Positions 22,961 to 32,830 of a DNA stretch of 64,000 nt are shown here, one piece after another. The stretch comes from Dryomyza anilis (Eukaryota > Arthropoda > Insecta > Diptera > Dryomyzidae): the NCBI GenBank assembly GCA_951804985.1, contig OX638130.1, positions 131,143,593-131,207,592 of the forward strand, written 5' to 3'. Positions within the stretch are counted from its first letter, which is position 1; the number at the start of each line of letters is the position of its first letter. The position numbers were made by a program, and so were the translations under genes. Below the pieces are notes generated by a model. It ran no database searches, had not been told where the DNA came from, and worked only from the letters and a program-made list of their open reading frames with translations.

Positions 22961-23635
22961 TAACTTTTGATGGATTTAAAATATAAAAAGTGCATTTTCG
23001 GATTGGGTATGGAGATTCAATTCCACCATAAAAAAAACCCACACTGGGACGAATTTATGTTGGGAGTACCACAAAATCCAAGCATCCAAAATCTATCCGT
23101 CCAAAATTCAAAAATCAAAAGTAAAAATAAAATTAATCAAGAGATGGAAATTGTACTGGCAAATACTACTAAAATATAATTGGACTTTGACCGGTTGGAT
23201 TTGTACAGCTGGATTTGTACAGCTAGATTTTTAGAAATCAGAATTTGGCGAAAAGTGCATTTTGTGCTAAATTAATTTTGAATGGAAAGATTTTGAAACA
23301 CTCTCCGATTTCATATCCAATTCAGGTTGGGTATGGAACTCAGGAAATCCAAAATGAGACAAAATGCTAAAAATACTCTCGGCACTGAATTTATTTAAAT
23401 AATTAATTCATTATTTAATATATCGTCGATGGAGAAGTATTTTTGAAAATTCGAGTTATTCGAGGTTTTTATATATTTATCAAAATTAAAAATCAAATAT
23501 TTACCAGAAATAATTTTTAAATATGGTATATCGTTTCTATGTTCAATCGACACTGCGCTATAGTTTATAATTGAAGAAGTTATTAGCGAAAACAATTAAC
23601 TTTTAACCAGAAATATATGTTTCGTCTTCACTAAC
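22961..23635. other. Mixed AT-rich DNA
   Basis: AAAAGTGCATTTT occurs at 22986 and 23254, and GGTTGGGTATGGA/GATTGGGTATGGA at 23327 and 23003, suggesting an old ~300-bp duplication or element. No gene. Confidence 0.35.
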
Positions 23636-23701
23636 ACACAACAAAAATTTTATCAACAACCAGGATTCATTATATTGATGAATTCATTAATTAAATTAAA
23701 G

Positions 23702-24600
23702 CCGTATGCGGAATAAAATTGCAACAAATTTTGCAACGCTGTGTAAAAAAAAGTACAAAAGCTGTCAATCTTGTATCATTATATTTCGACTAGTATATGT
23801 TTTGTGATATTGTTTTATAAGTTTTGTTAAGATCGGTCGTTTATTTTTCAAAGTCAACAAAAGGAGAAGAACGTCTAACATACATTTGTGACGATTGCTA
23901 TCCTCAATAATACTTTTTTTTTGAATAAGTAAATGGTGTACATTCTTCAAGAAAATGTTTTCCCTGCCATTCATTTTCATCCAATGTGAAATATGACTCG
24001 ACTTCCTTGATGCAAATAATATCATTTTTGGCGTAGAATGTATTTTTGAACAAACTTTTCAATCGAGTTTTTGCGTGACTTCTTGAGCTTCAGAAACAGT
24101 TGGCTTGTTCTTTCTTAACTTTTTATGAATTCTCATGTCATTCAGATACTTCTTAATCGTTTTTCGATTGCAGTGAAACTTTTTTCCAATGTTCCTATTT
24201 GATTTACCATCGGTAAGTTTTCTAAGTCGAGATCTCATTGATGGGTCTCTCAAACTACATTTTTTCCAGCGCCACATTTTCTTTTTATTTTTTTTCTTAT
24301 TCCATACCGATCCAGTATTCTATAAATCACGCAACGATTTTATCCTTGCTTTACAAAATGGGAAACTATCTGCGATTTCTTCCAATGAGAATGATTATGC
24401 AAAAAATTACAAATGTCTTGTAGACGTTCTTGTTTTTTTGTTCTCATTGCAAAAAAATATACGACCATTCTTAACAAAATTTATAAACCAATATCACAAA
24501 ACATGTACTAATCGAAATATAACGGTACAAGATTGACAGCTTTTGTACTTTTTTTATATGTATCGTTTAAAAATTGGTTGCAATTTCATTTCGCATACGT
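23702..24600 (-). mobile_element. Internally deleted Tc1/mariner-type transposon with long TIRs
   Basis: Inverted ends CGTATGCGGAATAAAATTGC (left) and complement of GCAATTTCATTTCGCATACG (right). Identity continues inward through GTACAAAAGCTGTCAATCTT to about 190 bp per arm with mismatches, which is long for Tc1 elements. At 899 bp it is shorter than a typical autonomous copy (about 1.3-2 kb) and holds only transposase fragments. Confidence 0.7.
23930..24277 (-). pseudogene. Broken Tc1/mariner-type transposase
   Basis: From ATG at 24277 a 72-codon frame contains a helix-turn-helix-like stretch (IGKKFHCNRKTIKKYL) like the DNA-binding N-terminus of Tc1/IS630 transposases. It ends in a stop at 24059. 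Immediately downstream, in another phase, ESYFTLDENEWQG (about 23955-23995) resembles the region of the first catalytic Asp, but the expected Asp-Asp-Glu is replaced by Lys-Glu-Val. The rest of the DDE domain is missing before the TIR. Clearly non-functional: stop, frameshift, altered motif and large deletion. Confidence 0.6.
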
Positions 24601-24758
24601 TAAATGTGTATAAGTGAAATTTGATGTTCTAAAAAATATTGATAATGAAAAACGTTGAAAAACATAGAAAAAATACGATTTTAGTTCAATGAATGAAATC
24701 ATCCAATTATGAATACTGGTTTTTGGAATTTTATTTTTTTTATGAACATATTGGTTTT

Positions 24759-25560
24759 TATACCCTACACCTATGAGGTACAGGGTATATTAACTTTGTG
24801 CATATATTGTAACGCCCCTTAGGAGGCGTGTCCGGTATGGAAAAGTATATATATTCTTGATAAGCATCACTACCCGAGTCCGTTTAGCCATGTCCGTCTG
24901 TCTGTCCGTCTTGCTGTCCGAATACAGAATAACTTGAGAAATACTGTTCAGAATGCGATAAAATTTAGTCTTAATATATTTTAGCCAAAAGTAGGAACTG
25001 AGTTTGAAAATAAGCCAAATCGGTCAACGGACACGCCCACCTCCCATACAAGTCACTTTTTTATAACTCTTTCGGAACTAATAACTCGAAAAGTATTCAA
25101 GGTATACTTATAAAATTTAAAAGATATTGTTAGAATTCACCTATAAATATGTGGTCCAAAAATGGGCGTGATCCGCCCACTTTTTTTTTTATTATTTCCC
25201 GGGTTTTCATAGTGGAAATTTGATCCGTAAATTATTAAAATAAAATCTATGAAATATAAGCCTTTCAAAATTTTAAATATAGGCGTAGTCCGCCCAATTA
25301 TATTTTTCAATTTTTTTTTTAGTTGTTTATACATTTATATAAATTTTTTCATTTATGTGGATATAAGACGTTAATTTCTGATATATGAATAATATTCTGA
25401 GGGTGGGGAGGTTCAGCATAATTAAAAGGTATGCAATTAAATATCCCACATTAATATCCCCACCAAAGGTGTAGGGTATTCCATAGTCGGGCCCGACCGA
25501 CTATAAAAATCCACCCCATGTGACCGAACTTACCCATGTGACCTAACTTTCCCAACTCGT
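24759..25560 (+). mobile_element. mini-me / Helentron-like element, copy 3 (full length)
   Basis: The reference copy in this window. It begins TATACCCTACACCTATGAGG, then AGGGTATATT, the core GTATATATATTCTTGATAAG, GTCTGTCTGTCCGTC at about 24895, the CACGCCCACCTCCCATAC and GGGCGTGATCCGCCCAC blocks, GAGGGTGGGGAGGTTCAGC, GGTGTAGGGTATTCC, the palindrome TCGGGCCCGA inside a stem AGTCGG/CCGACT, then two tandem CCCATGTGACC blocks and CCCAACTCGT. TACCCTACACC at the left and GGTGTAGGGTA near the right are inverted, a Helentron-like subterminal repeat. 802 bp, no coding. Confidence 0.85.
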
Positions 25561-26200
25561 TATTAATGGTTTGGACAGAAATCTGACAATTTTTAAATAT
25601 TTTTAATTAAATTACTATATACGATACTGATTTTGAAATGTTTTTTTTTAATAAAACTTAACTTTGAAAAACCACGACTTTTCCAATAGAAAGGTAACAA
25701 AAATACATAGCAGAAAATGATATAAAATCGATTTAAATAAAATGTATTTGTAGACTTTTACTCCTTCAACGACGATATCCAAATACAAATTATTTTCTAA
25801 ATATAATTTTTAAAAACCTAATATTGTAATTTTTACAGAGCAGATATTAAAACTTAATTATATTTGGTCCGGGTGGATTTATATGATTCATCATTATTTT
25901 TAGGCAAACTGTTTGCTCCAAATGATTCCTAGTCGCATATCGATATTTTCAATCGATAATACAATTCTTAATTTTTAAACAAGAGAACATTAATGGAGAT
26001 TTAATTGAAAACATTCGGATTGCTTTTTAACATTGGTGCATTCGAAATTTTAAATAAAATACGATTCTCATATAGACAAAAAATAAATACAAATAAATTA
26101 AATTTGAATCTTTAAATTTGAGAAAATCTTATAAAAATTTGATAATTTTAGAAATAATTGACCTACTATTTCTTACCGTGTGCCTACTTTAATTTGATTT
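25561..26200. other. AT-rich spacer
   Basis: TTCAACGACGATATCC near 25768 resembles the arm of the 51212 foldback (CTACAACGACGATATA). Otherwise featureless. Confidence 0.45.
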
Positions 26201-26960
26201 ATTGCAGATCGGTAACGGTTAAATTTAATTTTTGGTTGCCTTTTTAGCCACTGTGCGCCGAAAAATAAGGACACAAGAAAGAAAAGTTAATTCCATCTAA
26301 AAAACAAGGACACTTTTGGGCATGTGAGTGTGTGTTTGTGTGAGTATTTGTGTGCATTGGCGTTGCATAAAATGCCAAAATTTCATTTAATTTTATTTCT
26401 GCGGCGGCTGCTTTTTCGTTGTCCTGTCTGAGTCCGCCACGCCGCATGCTGTACTCCTCTCTCTCTCTGCGGATCGCTGTTTTTATTTTTTTGTAGAATG
26501 CAGAAAGTTATAAAATGTAATGCATAAAAATTTTATATATTTTTCGCGCTTCACAACGCTGTCAGCCGCCCCAACCGAATAGAACAAGAAATTAAAAAAA
26601 ATACGCGCAGCTTTTTATGGTTTTGCTGTGCCGCGACCCGCGTCCCGTGCGTCAGCCGTCTACAGGTCCTGCATGTCCTGCGTCAGCTGCAGCCACGCAC
26701 AAATATTGCTACATTTGCAAACGTCGCAATAAGAAGAAAACTTTGCGAAATTTTAGTAATTTTTTCGTTTTTGCTTTCGCTGCTGCTGCTGCCGCTGCAC
26801 TCAAAATATTTGTTTGAATTCGGCCGTTATGCGCGCGGGTTAAGCCTTGGTTGGGTCGGTGTGGTGTGGGTTGGATTGCCCGGGTTAATGAATTAAGAAT
26901 GTATTTGGACTGTGCTTCGCATTGCTGTATTTTGCAACACGAAGCGTATTCCAATTGCGC
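26200..26960 (+). other. Unique island with two acceptor-like sites
   Basis: TTTGATTTATTGCAG at 26208 and GGTTGCCTTTTTAG at about 26247 are fair splice acceptors, but I find no convincing donor or coding frame after them. Contains CTCTCTCTCTCT near 26458 and CTGCTGCTGCTGCC near 26780. Frames are short and mutually overlapping. Confidence 0.3.
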
Positions 26961-27507
26961 CATTGTTTCAAATTTTCGTCAAAGTGCTTTTTATTTTTCA
27001 ATATATTTTATTTGTTATTAGAACATTTTTCATTTTCGCTAATAATCGATAAAAACTGTGTATTTGTTATGAACAGTAGAAACGTAGAAAGATTTTGAAA
27101 ATATAAAGTTTCCAACTGAACAGAAATTATGTAATATAAAAAATAAGAATTTTATATTACAGGCTTCTGGAACAAAAAAAAATTTTCTTTATTTTATTTT
27201 ATTTTATTTTTTATTTTATTTTATTTTATTAACTTATTTGTATTTGTTATTTTATTTTCCAAATAGTAATATTCCAATAGTGCCTTCGTCCAACCATTTT
27301 AATTTTGAATCAAATGGTCACTCGGTGGGTGTTCGCTTTTAAATCGTATTACATTCGTTCACATTTTTTATTTTTTTTTTCAATATATAAAAATATTATT
27401 AAAATATATTTTTTTTAATAAGAAAAAAAAATTAAAAAAAATTATTTCTAAAAAATATATATATATATATTTTCGATACAAAATTCCGATAAGTGTAAGT
27501 ATATGTT
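26961..27507. repeat. AT-rich DNA with (ATTTT)n microsatellite
   Basis: About 27188-27232 is ATTTT repeated; 27454-27471 is (AT)n after poly-A/T runs. Nothing else supported. Confidence 0.6.
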
Positions 27508-27596
27508 TCTAACGTCGGTGGCTTGGCTGGTTAGTTCGTTGGACTACAAGCAGAAAAGTAGCTGGTATGTTGGATGAGCCGAAAGGTACTGGGTTT
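27508..27596 (+). repeat. tRNA-like (SINE-head) relic
   Basis: GTGGCTTGGCTGGTTAG, then TTGGACTACAAGC, and GGTACTGGGTTTGAA resemble pol III A and B boxes with spacing similar to the head of the SINE at 49235. The SINE body is absent and it abuts MITE-A sequence at 27597. Confidence 0.4.
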
Positions 27597-27845
27597 GAAA
27601 AAATATATATTTTGTTTAAAATTTGGTTTGATGAACAACATTCTTCGATACGTATTTTCAAATATCAAATTTCATAATCATCAAATTGTTGAACACTTTT
27701 CCAGTCATTCATCAAATTAATAATGAATTCATAATATTAATGTTTTGCAGTGATCAATATTAGGAATTGTTCTTCAATACAATGAATCATTGTTTGAAGA
27801 ACGTATTTCATCAATATGAAGATTATTTTTCTTTTCTGTGTACTA
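27597..27845 (+). mobile_element. MITE-A, right half
   Basis: Matches the right half of the 46166-47163 copy: TTTGGTTTGATGAACAAC, GAATTCATAATATTAATG, GTTCTTCAATACAATGAATC, then TTTCATCAATATGAAG and the terminal TTTTCTGTGTA. The left half is missing, replaced by the tRNA-like relic. Confidence 0.6.
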
Positions 27846-28137
27846 TTCTATTATTTTTAAATAAACAGTCACGATATACCAAATACATATAATTCATAGA
27901 CATTTTTTTTATATTGGATGTGTTAAATACCAGTAATGACCAACATTTATAAAGTAAAATCTGATGAAAAATGTCTATTTATACAATAGCATTAATATAG
28001 TAATTCTTATTAATCCGCGATTAAAGCAATTTATATGGTGATTTCAAATTACGTTATAATTCCATCCAAGCAAATCATTTCTATAAGAGTGATCATTGTA
28101 TAATTACGCATATTTTTACAAGAATTCCCCTACTCTC

Positions 28138-29162
28138 TACAGAGAACAAAAAATCTTCTTCATATTGATAAATTTCGTTCTTCAAACCATTTTTCGTTCT
28201 TTTTTTGGTATGGTTAGAGTTCCCAGGGTGTTCTTGTTTATTATTTCTTGTTCGACATTCATACATTAGTAGAATGTTTTGTAATATATTTATTATAAAT
28301 TTTTATTAATAAAAAGATATATTTATATAAAAAAATATTGTTACGAAAATTCAGTTTACGGAAAACTGATCTACAAGTTCGTATCTCTAGATTGTGTACA
28401 AAAAAAACACTTTTATGTTTGGTTTAAATTATAACAATTAACTTTATTAATTCACTTTAATAAACAACTTTACTAAAAACAAATTCTAACAACTACTGAA
28501 TCACTACTGAAGTACTGTGCCTCAGATGCGGCGGTCTTATATACGCAGACATCTGTTCGACACGTTTCGACAAACTACGACTTGTTTCGAGAACCTTCTA
28601 CTCGTTTCGTGAATGACGCTGATCGTCCATCTCTTTCTCGCATTTTTCCCAGTGCGCTGAATGATCTTCCGGCTCTTTCTAACACATTGCTTAGTGCGTT
28701 GATTTATCTTGCGTCTCATGTACAATTTTTTTTTGTAAACAATTTTTTGTTTGTTTCTAAAATAATTTGTTTCTAATTTTTTTTACAACAATTTTTTTTT
28801 CTGACATTTATTTTTCCATTTTTTGTTGTTGTTTCAACAATTCGAAATTTTGTTCCATTAATTAATATATTTTGAAATTTGTGTTGAAAACAATTTTTTT
28901 ATTAGTTTTTTTCAAAATAAACGATACAAAAATTTCAGATTAAAAAAAAAAAAAAAAAAAAAAAAAATTTAAATACCATAAACCTAATAAGAATTATAAA
29001 TACACAACAGTGTAAATGAAGACAAATTTTTGTTTTTAAAATTAATGTTAGAGAACACAACAATTTTGATTCAATGAATGAATTCGTCCATATGATGAAT
29101 TTGAAAAAATTCTTAATATTTATGAATAAAATCATCATATTTGAGATTTTTTTCTGTGTACA
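28138..29162 (-). mobile_element. MITE-A, reverse orientation, carrying a solo LTR
   Basis: Left end TACAGAGAACAAAAAATCTT; right end ATTTGAGATTTTTTTCTGTG. Interior words in reverse order relative to 46166-47163 (GTTCTTCAAACCATTTTTCG, TTTTATTAATAAAAAG, then ATTCAATGAATGAATTCG). The solo LTR at 28339-28724 interrupts it. A 27-base A run lies near 28940. Confidence 0.6.
28339..28724 (-). mobile_element. Solo LTR of an LTR retrotransposon
   Basis: Read on the minus strand it starts TGTACATGAGACGC and ends TTTTCGTAACA (TG...CA), about 386 bp. It has TATATAAG at 28536-28543, an initiator-like CTTCAGTAGTGATTCAGTAG downstream, and AATAAA (28443-28448) before its end, the order expected of an LTR promoter and poly(A) site. 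GC and wording differ sharply from the surrounding MITE-A. No primer-binding site, gag/pol or second LTR is adjacent, hence solo. Ty3-like by general look only. Flanking duplication is not convincing. Confidence 0.65.
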
Positions 29163-29330
29163 TTTCATGCAAAAATCAGATTCTTGAGAGTTCAATAATT
29201 TTACGAATAAAATCGTATGACCGTTTCAATATATTTATATATTAAAATAAAATGTTCTAAATATGTTCAAAAACCGTGAATACGTCGTTGTATTAACCTC
29301 TTCCATTATTGCACATTGTTCCACTAAAGA
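29163..29330. other. Short AT-rich spacer
   Basis: No feature. Confidence 0.4.
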
Positions 29331-30420
29331 TCCCTCAGGACATTTATCACTCTGAAATTCAGGTCGCTACATAAAATCTTATCGGGCAACAAGTTGTCAA
29401 CAACAGCTAAAAACAAAACGTCTAAGAAAATCGTTGGCAACATGCTGCTTGCTGCTAAATGAGCTGATGCCAAATGCGTCGATCGTCGATCGCACGAGGA
29501 ACTAAAGAGAAAAGAACAAATAAATGAAATATATAAAAGATGCAATTCAAACACGCTCCACGCAGCAATTATGGCCACATCCATTACCTTGATTATCAGT
29601 TTATTGACAATAATATCATTGCAGACGCCATCAACAGGTGGCGCTGACTGCTGCCTTCGACTGTCTACTGTCTGCATTCGTGCGCGATCAACTTAATCCC
29701 GGTTTTATTTGCAAAATATTTGCATGCGGACTGCGGCATCCTTCCGCTATCCCTCCCTCCCTCCACCAGTGTCTGGCACGGCGCCACGCATGCGCTGAGT
29801 TGTGCTGGCTGGTGCTGAGTGCGTGGAAGACAGAAAGCAGGCAGGCAAGCAGTCCGTCGATGCAGCATCGCGCGTCATTATGTTAATTGCGCGCGAATCT
29901 CAGACGAAGAGATGACGGAGGCACAACGCACAACGAGCAGCAGCTGAAGATGAAGATGAGAAATGAAAACGCATCGCAGCGCATTCATTTGCTGCAGTGC
30001 GGCTGCTGGCGGCTGCCATTAAATGTGGCTCATAATTGATGATTAAATCAAAGCTACTGTGTGTTTTATGCAGTCGACTCATTCCGCACTTAGTTGGTTC
30101 TCATCGGAGTCTGTCGAAGTGAGAAGAACGGTTGGATGAATGGATGAATGGATTGATGGAGGAGGGATGAAGAAAGGCATGGTTGGAGGAAGTAGTTGGG
30201 GTCCTGGCCACAGCGCGCCCTTTTATTATGCAATCACATTGACATTCATGATGCATGTAAATCGTGTAAAACGCATAATTAACACGTTGAATGGCGTTGG
30301 GTTTCTTTCAAGTTTCATGGCGATTCATTCCCATGATTCTTTGATTGTAATGACTGCTGTGCGGCACACATTACAAAACTAAAACAGCACCTGTGGCTGC
30401 CATTACTATGGATCGAGTTT
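29330..30420. promoter_or_regulatory. Unique, probably regulatory island
   Basis: Balanced composition, few repeats. CAACAGGTGGCGCTGA at 29632-29647 matches the look of a Drosophila CTCF site. 30218-30290 is dense in homeodomain-like words (TTTTATTATGC, ATAATTAACACG). A minus-strand 117-codon frame from an ATG at 29677 (29324-29677) has no recognisable motif and I do not call it. Resembles conserved intronic enhancer/insulator DNA; conservation cannot be tested here. Confidence 0.35.
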
Positions 30421-30889
30421 ACATTTTTAGAGAAATTGTGGCCTGCGGCTGCTATTTACTATTTTTGTAATTGCGTATATTTTACAATTATGGAAATTGT
30501 TTAATACTTTTATTGCAAACAATATTTCCCTATACTGTGTTTGTAATGTTTTTGGCATACATTAGAAAATTGAGTTTTTTGATTTCGGGTTTCGAATTAA
30601 TATATTAAAGATGTCTTTTATTCCATAATATTTATCTAAATTTAATTTGGAAAAATATATTTGAAATTAAAACCATTTCGTATCAATTTCATTTGGTTTA
30701 ATAGTCTGAGAAATCTTCAAATACACAACCTTAACATTTTTTCTAAAATTTGGTATTAAGTTAACATTGCAATAAAATAGCTGATTAATTACGAAAGTTC
30801 GAATTCCTGTCAAACATGTTCTCATCAATTGATAGGTACAAATCTTGAGCACATAGATTTTAAATTGTAGGATTTATAAAAATTTACCG
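30421..30889. other. AT-rich spacer
   Basis: No supported feature. Confidence 0.45.
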
Positions 30890-31305
30890 GAGAAACATTT
30901 TTCCGCAAAAATTGTTCGATATTTTTTTTTCCCTAAAATATTTTTTTTTTTTGAAAAAAACTTTTTTCAACACCAAATTCTATTTTTTATTTTTTTTTAA
31001 ATATATTTCTTATAGATAAAAACTTGTAATTATAAATATATTACAAAACATTTTGCAAATTTATTCATGCTTAGAAATAATAAACAAGAACACCTTGGGA
31101 ACTCGAAATATGGAAAAAAAGAACGAAAAATATATATTTTGATTTAAACAGCATTTATCAATATGATGAACATATATTTAATGAATGACTTTTCAGTCAT
31201 TCATTAAATTGATAATGAATTCATAACATTGATGTTTTATAGTGATCAATATTACGAACTGTTCTTCGATACAATGAATCATTGTTTGTAGAACGATACT
31301 TTTTT
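30890..31305 (+). mobile_element. MITE-A, right half
   Basis: TTATTCATGCTTAGAAATAA, AACAAGAACACCTTGGG, TCATTAAATTGATAATG, CATAACATTGATG and GTTCTTCGATACAATG are co-linear with the 46166-47163 copy. The terminal CTGTGTA is lost. Confidence 0.55.
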
Positions 31306-32520
31306 TATTTTAGAATTGCACCACTAAATTTAAAGAAGTCTTTAAAAACTATGTATTTTTAAAATTTGAAGTTATAATAATTTGTAATATTTGAAAGCAA
31401 TCATTTGTAATATTTAGTATTTTTCATTTTCAGTGTGGTGTTTTGCTAAGTATTGCCCATTTTATTAATATTATTTGTATTTAAGAAAATGAAGCTACTA
31501 AATTGTTTATGAATTGCTTTAGTTTCTTTCCCAAAAGCACGACAGTACCTATCAGTGATGATGTTAAATTATAAAAACATCAATTTGGTGACTCATCTAA
31601 CTGAGCCAAACACTACGAAACCGAATCAACCTTCGCCACAAACGAATTTCTTGTGCAGCAATTTTTTATAATCGCAGCGCTATAAAATGTTGTTATTTTA
31701 ATTTTAATTTTTTTTCATTATAATTTGACAGATTGTTATTTTTATTATTTATATATCAATTTTTGTGAGTTGTGTTTTATTTCTTTTTTTTATATTTTTT
31801 TGTATATTTTTTTATTAGTTTATGCGATTGCTAAAATCTGACCCTGACTTTGACTTTGATGAGGGTATTTTTTACCGTGTGCAACACAGCGCAGCACCAC
31901 AGAAAATGTTTAAGTCAACAACGTACATAATGCAAAAAATTAAAAAAAGATATATTTTGCAAAGACTTTGCAACAACAAGTGAAAAATATCTCACAGATT
32001 AATTACACATGATCACGAATATACGGACGCAGTAGCAATGGCAATAGCAGTAATGAGTAGTTTTGGGAGAAACGAAAAATACAACCATTGTACATACCAC
32101 TTTTAATAATAATAACCGCAACAAAAATCATAAGTAGACGAAATAAATTATACTATAAAAGCGCAAGTTTATCAAAAATCTTTCATTTGGAACAGGCACA
32201 CACACCAAAATAAAAACATACACGGACGACGCAGATTTCGGTTTTTTGATTTCAACCGGATATAACTAATCACCTCAAATTATAATAGATGCCTTGATGT
32301 TAATGTAGTTTTTAAATGCAACTTGCAAGGTTAACTATTTCAAAGACAGTTGAAAATTAAAAACATATATATTAATTTTTTTTTTGTAAAAATACTTAGG
32401 GGAAATATGTCCAAAATGAAACAGTTCGTTTAAATGGAACACCATAATAGGAAGTCGAATTGTCATCGAATGTAGAATATATTTACTTATTTAAGACAGT
32501 CTCTAATCCGGTAAAAAACA
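31306..32520. other. AT-rich DNA, no gene
   Basis: Scattered higher-complexity words near 31840-32080 and CACACACACC near 32198, but no frame, splice pair or repeat end. Confidence 0.45.
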
Positions 32521-32830
32521 ATAGGCTTTTCTTCAATACATTTAAAAACCCAATTTTTTTATACTATAGACGAATATATTTTCTATAGTATCTTCTATAA
32601 CTCAGAAATTGTTGTGATTCTCGAAGTATGGGGAATAGTTTTATTTTAAGAACGGACGTCTGTGCATTAATTAGAACGGCAAGCAGCAATATCTACCGAC
32701 TATTCTTCAATACATTTAAATAAATTCCAATTTCTTATAAATTTTAAGATATTTTTCTATATTATTTTCTATAGTCCAGAAATTGACGGGACTCTCGAGG
32801 TAAGGGGAGTAGGTTTATTTTAAGATTACC
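32521..32830. repeat. Diverged direct duplication, ~174-bp period
   Basis: CTTCAATACATTTAAA at 32531 recurs at 32705. CTCAGAAATTGTTGTGATTC then TCGAAGTATGGGGAATAG near 32612 recurs as CCAGAAATTGACGGGACTC then TCGAGGTAAGGGGAGTAG near 32776, each followed by TTTATTTTAAGA. Two units of about 130 bp separated by about 40 bp. Confidence 0.7.

Larger units (their letters stand above)
23636..24745. mobile_element. MITE-A copy split by a Tc1-type relic
   Basis: Left piece 23636-23701 (TTATCAACAACCAGGATTC, then ATTATATTGATGAATTCATT). Right piece about 24601-24745 (TTGATGTTCTAAAAAATATTG, then ACGATTTTAGTTCAATGAATG). These are co-linear with the uninterrupted MITE-A at 44393-44841. The Tc1 relic 23702-24600 therefore landed inside an existing MITE-A. 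Confidence 0.6.

Noticed and set aside
29324..29677. 117-codon minus-strand frame with a true ATG
   Set aside because: No motif, no family resemblance and no splice or poly(A) context; left as possible but unsupported.
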